From contig UZAN01039459.1 in assembly GCA_900618425.1 (NCBI GenBank), positions 58,398-73,220 on the forward strand: a stretch of DNA of 14,823 nucleotides. The letters run 5' to 3'. The notes under the pieces are model-generated. The model saw nothing but the letters and a program-made list of their open reading frames with translations, was not told the DNA's origin and searched no databases. Position numbers and translations under genes: made by a program. The stretch comes from Echinostoma caproni. Lineage: Eukaryota > Platyhelminthes > Trematoda > Plagiorchiida > Echinostomatidae. Positions within the stretch are counted from its first letter, which is position 1. Every line of letters begins with the position of its first letter. This document shows, one piece after another, positions 8,459 to 14,823 of this stretch.

Positions 8459-9544
8459 CTTGTAGGGTTTTGAATAAGAAGCTGTTAAATTTTGAGAAGC
8501 ATTGATACTGACACAAATGTGTATTGACAGCCGGAAGCTACACAAATTATTACATCCAAACTTTTCCACTGAAAACATTTTCTGTGGGGACTTGCAGAAC
8601 TCCAAGGGTTGCAGATTGCAATAAATTACAGCATCAGAGGCATTTTAATTGATGCGGATAACACAAGCGAGCAATAACTTAATTTTATTGTTTTAACTGA
8701 ATTTCGTCAAGCCTTGCCAACCACCCCCTTAGTCGTTTTTGTTCATAAAGTATTATAAATGTGATTTCATTAAATTAAAGTTCATTGCAAAATAGAAACT
8801 CATCTTTCGGATTGGGCAAATCAGAGATGCTTGGCGGTATTGAAAGCAAACTTGCACAGAATTTGCTGAATTTACAATACATTGAACATAAGGATTAAAC
8901 GATAAATACAGTAGACAGTTTCCCACATTCAATCCGCAAATTGTTTTATGAAATGCAATGTCACATCCAATTTCATTTTAGTGATCAAACAAAAATCGGG
9001 CCTATTTTAGTCGAATTTCCACAAGATCGAATTGCTTTCAAACTTTGGAATTCATTGAAATCGAGCACGGGCCAAGGGATGCACATCCAAGATTTGGAAA
9101 ATATGGGGCAAAGTTGATCTTCGTCTGCAAGATAAAATAGAGGGTGTCAAAAGGCAAAGCACGTAAACGTTTTTTTTGTGTCAAACACAACGACCGGTGG
9201 GCGTGTGGAAATGACAAGTGAGTTGTCCGATGCAAAACGACAGTCGGTTCTCCTATTTCTGCATTCCGGGTCAGTCATGTGAAAATGTGTTTGACAGAGA
9301 CTGCCATCCGCCATACCGGGACGGGAAATTCGGTGAAAATGGTTCCAATATATCGGTAGACAAACCAATCCAGGTTTGAATGCATGTTTTGGTTCGTAGA
9401 AAGTCAACCGGTGAATGTACTGATTTGATTTTGGTCCAAACCGAGATGCACTGTGCTAGGGAAGGATGCGTTTGGACGGCTACATACTGAAGGATATGCA
9501 AGCACTACGTCCGGTGTGGTCTGGAAAAACTTATCCACAATTGA
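8459..9544. other. No recognisable gene (1.1 kb)
   Basis: Short overlapping open frames exist, mainly on the minus strand at 9038-9501. They contain no motif, signal peptide or domain that I can name, and they overlap each other in different frames, which argues against coding. Confidence 0.5.
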
Positions 9545-9578
9545 TGTATATATATACATATATATAGATATATATATT
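9545..9578. repeat. TA dinucleotide microsatellite
   Basis: A run of TATATA with single C and G interruptions spans about 34 bp. Confidence 0.9.
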
Positions 9579-10194
9579 CTTCACGATAACAACTTTTGCA
9601 ACAGCGGGTGATTTTTGGATAGACAGCTCTTTCAGAGCCAATCTATTTAAGAATCAATACTATGATTCGATGTTTTGTAGGTGGGTTGGATGCTACTAAC
9701 CGCAACAAAAGTCACTTGAACGTCTTTATAGAATATTTCCAGGGGAAGTTTGCCCAATTAATCATATACTACTTATTGGGATATATGTATTGTACAATGA
9801 AACTATGATTTTTAGCGCTGAATAGAGAGATAATGTCCGAAGCTATCGGGCATTATTTTACATAAACGGGATTAAACACCTTACTCCAAGTGGCATGTCC
9901 AGAATGCATATTCTGTTGCGATTTGCACTAAGTTCAGGTCAATGCATTCCACTATTTTGCGTGTGAACAGCGTAGTTTTCTACTACTCCACTTGCAACAT
10001 CTTTGTGCAGTAAGTACCGTAAAGACCAAAAACATGTGTGCTGTGATACAGGTAGGTTGGTCCGCTTGGTAGGTGGGGTTTGACATTTCACGGGAAATCA
10101 GCTGATCGAGATATGGACAAGTGAATTGATCGGCAATAACTGAAGACGACATCTGAGCAAACATGAATTGGCAATCCGGTTCAGCCATGGTATG
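9579..10194. other. No recognisable gene
   Basis: Nothing could be assigned. The last 100 bp before the SINE at 10195 may belong to its 5' module, but the match to the region before the copy near 13530 is weak. Confidence 0.45.
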
Positions 10195-10201
10195 AGTTGG
10201 T

Positions 10202-10254
10202 TGGCAAAAGGTAACGCACACGCCTTCCATGCGATGGGTCCGGAGTTCAAATCC
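10202..10254 (+). promoter_or_regulatory. Internal pol III promoter of SINE copy D
   Basis: The A-box-like TGGCAAAAGG and the B box AGTTCAAATCC lie at tRNA-like spacing. The B box is embedded in CCGGAGTTCAAATCCCGG, which can form a perfect TΨC-like stem. Confidence 0.65.
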
Positions 10255-10273
10255 CGGACGGGACGGTGGATAT

Positions 10274-10318
10274 GCACTACTTATGAGCTTTGATAAGAGC
10301 AAAACTCGAGTCTAGTGC
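10274..10318 (+). ncRNA. Type I hammerhead, SINE family 2 copy D (core mutated)
   Basis: Stem I is GCACUA paired with UAGUGC, six perfect pairs. The core is CUUAUGA (G5 changed to U). Stem II is GCUUU with AGAGC around loop GAUA, with one G-U pair. AAAA stands in place of GAAA, stem III is the 8-nt palindrome ACUCGAGU, and the cleavage site is GUC. The two core changes (G5 and G12) should inactivate it. Because all three stems survive with sequences different from family 1, the fold itself is well supported. Confidence 0.8.
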
Positions 10319-11422
10319 TTCCTTGAGTGTGTTTGAATCGACGAACCGAGGATTGTGCGTAAAGTTGAAGTCAGAAAGATATTAAGTTCAAATCAATCAA
10401 TACTAAAATAATTCACATCACTACTCACAAGTAACAGTGAGTTACATGCGAATAGACAAACGTGCGTGAGTTGCAGATGCGAACATGTGATCGACTGAAT
10501 GTATGTGAAAAACCACATGATCAGTTTCTTTTGTACACTGTAACGACACCTTGTCCCACCATGTTTTAGCCAAAACTCACAAACTATTCAGCCTGGACCC
10601 ACATTCCTTTGGCCAGAATGTGCACTGCTTTAACCGTTACCCGAAGTCCTTTAACCTCGAAACACAAAGTTCATTCATACCGCTGTAGGCAAGTCCGATC
10701 GAACAGCATCGAAGTTTTCTGAGATACACGAATGTTAAAATAAATCGTTTTCTTTAAGTGTTGGTGTTGCAAAGCTCGGCGAAGGTTTAATCAATGTGCC
10801 CGTATCGAAGAATTGAGAGCAACAAATGTGATGAAAATTAGGATGTTGCAACAATTCGGTCGATTCCTGTATATCTGCCAAATTTGATCGGTTTAAACTA
10901 GTGGTGGTCTCCCAGCTCCAAAAGACCTACAAGGTCAACTTTTCTGACAGGTGACCTCGATGTTGACTGGATTGTTCAAGTCATGTGTTCACGAGACAAG
11001 CAATCATTTGGGCGCTAACGGGTTGCTGCGTATTCCGGGTTGTAGCAGGACTGGGCTTCTTTTACTTCTGTTCATTGGTTGTCGAAACACGGGGTGGGGT
11101 GGGGGTGAGGCGATTAGCGACCATTGTTACCCCAGATCGCAAAATGTCTCCTTTTGCAGACTGCCGAAATGGGAGAGACAAACAAACGCGCTTGCGCGCA
11201 AGCGGAACAGATCGCGGTCGAGTATACCGCAGAACACGACACGGAGCTCTTCGGGTATGCTTTCCGACACCGACACAAACCAAAACAGGTCGCATAATTG
11301 ACCCGACTTTTGATGTGTTTTCCTGTTGGAGTTGGTAGAGAGCAACGAGGATTTGGGCGTGTGTGTGTGCAGTGTAATTCTTTTGCTCAATCTCTGAGGC
11401 AGTGTGATTACGCGCGTATTTN

Positions 11423-11436
11423 CCCCCCCCCCCCCC
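11423..11436. repeat. Poly-C run (14) next to an N
   Basis: Fourteen C in a row are preceded by an undetermined base at 11422. The run length is therefore uncertain, and any open frame crossing it is unreliable. Confidence 0.9.
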
Positions 11437-12011
11437 GAAACCGCCAACCAGGGGTTTTCCGTATGTGTGTGTATTTACGTATGTATTATTTTGCATTCTT
11501 GATGGAATTTTCACCAAACTGGACTCAATCAGTCAGTCACTTTGTGTGTGTGTTTGGGCCGCGTGGGCAAGCGCGATCACGCGGGCGAAATTTATGCAAA
11601 TTGGTCGCATGGAACGAACCAGTGTATATGGGAATAGGCATTGGAAGGAAGTCATTTGTTGCTCGTGTTATTCTCTTCCGGCTCGTATCACGTTTTACCC
11701 GCCTACTCTAGGCACAAATCACAAATCGCGGAATAACATCCCTGGAGAGAGAAAATAACACACAGGAAAACACCCTTCAGCAGAGTTGAAACGTTAGTGT
11801 AATCCGTGGAGCCCAGTGCCACCCGATGTATCTTGGAATGAGGAATCGGTATGATGCTCGCATGCTCACGCCAATGACTGAATAACGGGTGTGATTAGGA
11901 AAGATGTTGGCATTTGTTTCTGTGATGTCTTTGATGGTCAGCGAGACCAAGAGAGAGAGTAGTACTTTTGGATCAAATAGCGATGTGTTGCTACTCATGT
12001 GGCAAATCCGC

Positions 12012-12030
12012 GGGAGGGCGGGGGGGGGGG
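12012..12030 (+). repeat. G-run, possible G-quadruplex
   Basis: GGGAGGGC followed by eleven G (12020-12030) gives enough G-tracts for a quadruplex on the plus strand. Similar G-rich patches occur at 341-368 and 11090-11107. Confidence 0.6.
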
Positions 12031-12976
12031 CGTTCTCTGTAGACAACATTCTCTTTCGAGATGTGTCAGTCTTTTATGTGGAATGCGCAGTTAACTAAAG
12101 AGAGAGATTTACAAAACGACGGATTTCTAAGACGATTTGAACTGATCTGGAAATAATCTTTATTTCTTTCATATGGATCAACGGATATAGTAAATGCATG
12201 AAAACACCTCTGTCCTCATCAAAACGTAACACTTGAAGGAAGATGTTTGAAAGGCATGCTACCGTATTCACATGAAATTGTCTTTGATACTATCGAGGTA
12301 ATTAATACATAACGCTTGAGTGGAGACTTTCAGCTAGTAGATTCCATGCAGAGACGACCAGTCTCAGTGCTTCGAAGATGCAGAACGACAAATAGGACAT
12401 TGTGAAAATGAAACTAAAATACCCGTATCACGCCTGAGTCATATAAATAAATAAATTCTAATGACTTTATTGCTGAGGCCTGTTTAGCTTGCGACCGATG
12501 CATTAGATGCCCTCATCAAAATCGAAAAATAGAACAGTTACATGTGATTCGACTAACAGAAGTAAAGCAATAAGTGGATAAAACTACAGATACTGTTGTA
12601 CTTGATGTGGAATAATGCCCTATTCAAGCACACGAATGAGACTCAAAACACCAAGCCTTGAAAGAAACAATTCGTCTGATGAAAGTCAGGATTGGGCACG
12701 AGTGCACGAGTTCGCTCGATACCTGTATGTGCACTGGGCGAATAACACTTGTGCATTCATTGTAGAGCAATGGACTGCTGATGTAAATATCTGCGAAAGA
12801 TTAGTAACCTCAGACACCTTTGCCATCAGTAATTGAGAAAAATACATTATTTTAAATAGATGAATAAATCTTTCTCATACGCCATGGAGGTCAACGAATG
12901 CTCCCGGCACAGTTCATTCAAAGGTCCTCTAAAAAAGAACGGCCATAGCAGTTTGACTTCTCCCTCGGGACTGCTG

Positions 12977-13040
12977 TGGAGGTCAGGCGCTGTTAGTGAT
13001 CATCATAATGCCCTAAAGATAGTGTGTTCGAATCCCACCA
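12977..13040 (+). other. tRNA-like fragment (SINE head or tRNA relic)
   Basis: A B box GTTCGAATCC (13026-13035) sits inside GTGTTCGAATCCCAC. About 40 bp upstream lies TGGAGGTCAGGCGC (12977-12990), a partial A-box match with a tRNA-like GGCGC. No full cloverleaf could be drawn and no hammerhead follows, so this is either a third SINE type or a decayed tRNA gene. Flanking short open frames are not supported. Confidence 0.45.
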
Positions 13041-13242
13041 CATGCGCCAAACAATCTCTGTTTTGAATGTATCTTGTGGTTGTTCATTCTAAAAGTTCAG
13101 CTTATTGTTATCAAATCGATTGAAAAAGTTAAGGAATTATTATTGATTAAAAATTAAAACCGGTAGCAATGTATGATTTAATTTAGCATTGTTAATTCGC
13201 TAAAAAAAAGCACCGGTTAATGTCATAGTTGAAGAATGTTCC

Positions 13243-13320
13243 ATGTTCCGGGATTTGAATTCCGAACTCATCGCATGAAAGGCATATCTGTGACCACTTT
13301 CACAACTAATTCACAGTAGG
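13243..13320 (-). mobile_element. SINE family 2, copy E, fragment
   Basis: On the minus strand CTTTCATGCGATGAGTTCGG and AATTCAAATCCCGG closely follow the tRNA-like part of copy D (CATGCGATGGGTCCGGAGTTCAAATCCCGG, split here into its two halves). The match stops just after the B box, so the hammerhead and tail are absent. Confidence 0.65.
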
Positions 13321-13529
13321 CCGACCTAAAGCACCAAGTCAAGTTTATCCACATGCGGTGTCCTTGATGAAAGCCAGTCGTTTTAGTGGGTCCAACAGCA
13401 ACGAAAGTAGACGAAGTTGGTCATCAGGTAACTCCATTGCAAAACCCTCCAGGACTGACTGAACTGATTGACTGATTGGCTGTGACATTTGAACACGATG
13501 AAATTGAAAATTCTGGTCACCCCTAGCCC

Positions 13530-13736
13530 CATGACCCGGTATGAGCTCGTTCGTGCTTTCATGCGAAAGATCCCGAGCTGAAAGTTAGGACCGAACGGTG
13601 TTTATGCACTCGTGATCAGCTCTAATGAGAGCAACACTCCGATCTATAGTACTTCCCGAGTGTACAGTTCATTGAAAGAATCGAGAATTTTACCTGAAGA
13701 CATCTCCGAAAGAAGGCCGGCTCAAATCAATATCAC
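13530..13736 (+). mobile_element. SINE family 2, copy F, with hammerhead
   Basis: It aligns with copy D from CATGCGA through the hammerhead to the tail (CTTCCCGAGTG...GAATCGAG...TCAAATCAAT). The B box has decayed to GCTGAAAGTTA and the hammerhead core is mutated, so this looks like an old copy. It lies about 50 bp beyond the end of the transposase-like open frame on the other strand. Confidence 0.72.
13606..13652 (+). ncRNA. Type I hammerhead, SINE family 2 copy F (inactive)
   Basis: Stem II is the best of the set: GCUCU with AGAGC around loop AAUG, five perfect pairs (13619-13632). The core reads GUGAUCA instead of CUGAUGA and AACA replaces GAAA. Stem III ACUC-CGAU is damaged, and about two bases are inserted before the right side of stem I. 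Confidence 0.68.
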
Positions 13737-13786
13737 TTAGCCCACAATCCTACTTAAAATTACAGGTGGGTAAAATGATAAATATT

Positions 13787-14233
13787 TTATTTCATTTTTT
13801 GATATACAGGTCTAATAGAAACTGAATCAGCGGGTCCCTGTGAAACACTCGTTGGTTTGTACAGGCAAAAGCGTGTATATTGAAGTATATTCTTTTTCCA
13901 AATTAGGTCGTCCTCCTGTTTGGATGTACTCGGTTTACGGCCTCCAGGAGCTGTTCTGGTAGGTGTTTTTCCATGTATTATACTGTAAATCGTGCTTTTG
14001 ATAACGTTAAAGCATTGAACAAGATTTGATATGAAAAAGCCCAGCTTGTGTGCTCGTGCAATTCTACTTCTGTTCTCCTCAATGAGATCATGAGAACTTT
14101 TGGTTTCTAGTGCTGCTTGCTTCATTATGATGCAACAATTGGACCATTTAAGGCTGTGCACAAAATTGATCTTGATTTGAAGGTTGTCTTTGATGAGAAT
14201 GGTCTTTCTCGAATTCGGCGAGTTAGCTATCAA
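13787..14233 (-). pseudogene. Tc1/mariner-like transposase N-terminal fragment (tentative)
   Basis: This is the longest unexplained minus-strand open frame with protein-like composition (148 codons). Residues 51-87 read IEENRSRIARAHKLGFFISN, then a hydrophobic stretch and KSTIYSIIHGK. This has the spacing of the first helix-turn-helix of Tc1-like transposases (R..I...H..G.....I...F.V...TVY.I). A GGRKPSTSKQEDDLI segment at 98-111 resembles the GR(P/R) linker and second DNA-binding helix. No catalytic DDE region follows within the window, since the frame ends at 13787 and a SINE lies beyond. The real start may be Met37 (14125) rather than Met1. Terminal inverted repeats were not found. It could instead be a chance open frame or another HTH protein; the call is tentative. 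Confidence 0.4.
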
Positions 14234-14389
14234 ACATAAATTGTTTTTTATGGAACCTTAGTTAATAAAATTTGTTTGGGTTGTGGAAGAATTTCATTTG
14301 GTTATTCAATAGAGTTGCTACAGTGAATTATAAGTCAGATAAGAATGCCAAATAACAAATAACCGAGGTGGCAAGGGTTTATGGAAGTA

Positions 14390-14582
14390 TATCAAATGGG
14401 AATTCGTCTTGTATATACCAAATGAAGCGTCAACTGAAAAGCTCGGAAGCACTGGACAGCTGTTTCGACCTGGTTGGGTCTCATCAGCAGCGCGAATCCA
14501 TCGACTCGACTGGGGATCGAACCCGGGACTTCATGGGCAGAACGCAAGCGTGCTACTGTGGTGATCCAGGCCTACACGATGG
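14390..14582 (-). mobile_element. tRNA-derived SINE family 1, copy C, best preserved hammerhead
   Basis: On the minus strand this copy has a tRNA-like part with a perfect B box GGTTCGATCCC (14523-14513), then GATGGATTCGCGCTG, an intact hammerhead (14493-14449) and a tail through AGCTTTTCAGTTGACGC to GACGAATTCCC. It matches copies A and B closely from the tRNA-like part onward. Its 5' head (CGCCATCGTGTAGGCC) differs from theirs, so the 5' module may be replaced or truncated. An open frame on the opposite strand across it is incidental. It appears to be the youngest of the SINE copies here. Confidence 0.83.
14449..14493 (-). ncRNA. Type I hammerhead ribozyme, apparently intact core
   Basis: In minus-strand order: stem I GCGCUG, core CUGAUGA (14487-14481), stem II GACC-CAACCA-GGUC, GAAA (14466-14463), stem III as the palindrome ACAGCUGU, cleavage triplet GUC ending at 14455, then stem I CAGUGC (14454-14449). 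Stem I makes six pairs with one G-U; stem II makes four. Every conserved core residue is present. Stem III has no real loop, as in the Smα hammerhead of Schistosoma, so efficient cleavage may need a dimer or tandem transcript. Predicted cleavage lies between 14455 and 14454. Confidence 0.87.
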
Positions 14583-14823
14583 CGCCTACCCTCAAGCGGC
14601 GGGTTACAGTTTCAGGACATTTGCGATCAATCAAGTTTGAATGCTGACGTCAATGGCACGTGCATGGCTTCTGAATACACGTCATTGGTGGATGGTGCCA
14701 GCCAATCCAAGACAATGCAGACAGAAGCAAGATTATGCAAGCAGCACTGCAATCCAATTGGTGGAAACTCAGATAGCCAATAATCTCCCTTTGTACATAT
14801 AATTTAATCACTTTCATTCCCTC
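14583..14823. other. No recognisable gene
   Basis: This stretch contains another perfect TGACGTCA (14645-14652) and a nearby CACGTCATTGG, but no gene or repeat boundary could be identified. Confidence 0.5.

Larger units (their letters stand above)
10195..10402 (+). mobile_element. tRNA-derived SINE family 2, copy D, with hammerhead
   Basis: This copy has an A-box-like TGGCAAAAGG (10202-10211) and a good B box AGTTCAAATCC (10244-10254). A 45-nt hammerhead fold (10274-10318) and a tail ending near TCAAATCAATCAATAC follow. It aligns with the copy at 13530-13736 across the tRNA-like part, hammerhead and tail, and its tRNA-like part matches the inverted fragment at 13243-13320. It differs from family 1 in the tRNA-like part and in the sequence of hammerhead stems II and III, but AGTGCTTCC after the cleavage site is shared. 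A long minus-strand open frame across it (9952-10302) is incidental. Confidence 0.78.
10403..12976. other. No recognisable gene (2.6 kb); central part CpG-richer
   Basis: No retroelement or host gene was recognised. About 10960-11720 is richer in G+C and CpG than its surroundings and has overlapping open frames on both strands, which is what GC-rich non-coding DNA gives. It also holds GT runs at about 11360-11371, 11465-11472 and 11544-11554. A promoter or first exon here is possible but unsupported. A weak open frame at 12615-12836 (73 codons, plus) has no recognisable domain. Confidence 0.45.

Noticed and set aside
8252..8605. Cys/Val-rich and Asn/Thr-rich open frames on opposite strands
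   Set aside because: Both are translations of the GTT-type trinucleotide tract.
10951..11711. Overlapping open frames on both strands in the GC-richer region as a secreted or membrane protein
   Set aside because: They overlap in different frames, some cross the C14/N site, and none has a recognisable domain; GC-rich DNA yields such frames by chance.
12671..12700. CTGATGAAAG as a hammerhead core
   Set aside because: No stem II, GAAA block or stem I partner is present downstream.
12615..12836. A 73-codon frame as a small gene
   Set aside because: No domain, signal or homology could be seen, and the flanks hold no splice or polyadenylation pattern that would support it.
12977..13040. Functional tRNA gene
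   Set aside because: The B box is good, but the A box is imperfect and no complete cloverleaf with an acceptor stem and anticodon arm could be drawn.
13415..13440. CTGATGA on the minus strand near 13421 as another hammerhead
   Set aside because: No GAAA block or pairing stem II follows at the right distance.
14368..14640. A 90-codon plus-strand frame
   Set aside because: It crosses SINE copy C antisense; the sequence is explained by the repeat.
1..14823. CRISPR arrays or bacterial operons
   Set aside because: There are no regularly spaced direct repeats and no runs of co-directional open genes; all content is of eukaryotic repeat type.

Overview
The window looks like non-coding, repeat-dominated DNA from a metazoan nuclear genome, and no intact host gene could be recognised. 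It holds decayed CR1-like and RTE-like non-LTR retrotransposons, tRNA-derived SINEs and type I hammerhead ribozyme folds with a palindromic, loopless stem III. That combination resembles trematode flatworms: the Smα SINE-like repeats of Schistosoma carry the same kind of hammerhead, and the RTE protein reads like fluke RTE proteins. A liver or lung fluke is my best guess, but this is inference. Five short N positions or runs (2948, 4032-4035, 6588, 6844, 11422) suggest a draft assembly or consensus.

Layout. 1-72 is an ATG-type microsatellite. 73-1914 has no recognisable gene. 1915-~4575 (minus strand) is a 5'-truncated, frameshifted CR1-like element with endonuclease, linker, reverse transcriptase and C-terminal parts in order; its 3' end is a short CTTTGA-type tandem repeat. 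4968-5236 (minus) is a SINE with a hammerhead. It abuts a 5'-truncated RTE-like element at ~5233-7300 (plus), which reads through for about 1.35 kb in one frame broken only by in-frame stops and has lost its catalytic YADD. 7311-7595 is a fold-back unit: two 80-bp inverted arms (62/80 identical, no gaps) around a hammerhead-like core. 7597-7905 is another hammerhead SINE (plus).

7906-10190 holds only a GTT-type tract (8336-8458) and a TA microsatellite (9545-9578). 10195-10402 (plus) and ~13530-13736 (plus) are copies of a second SINE family that also carries a hammerhead, and 13243-13320 (minus) is a fragment of it. 10960-12030 is CpG-richer with poly-C, poly-G and GT runs but no supported gene. 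12977-13040 is a tRNA-like fragment. 13787-14233 (minus) resembles the helix-turn-helix part of a Tc1/mariner-like transposase. 14390-14582 (minus) is the best-preserved hammerhead SINE.

The unifying system is a set of short pol III-type retroposons that each carry a 45-nt hammerhead at the same place, just downstream of the tRNA-like promoter. Six hammerhead-like sites from two SINE families can be aligned. Their stems differ in sequence but stay paired, which is strong evidence that the RNA fold was selected. Only the site at 14449-14493 (minus) keeps every core residue.
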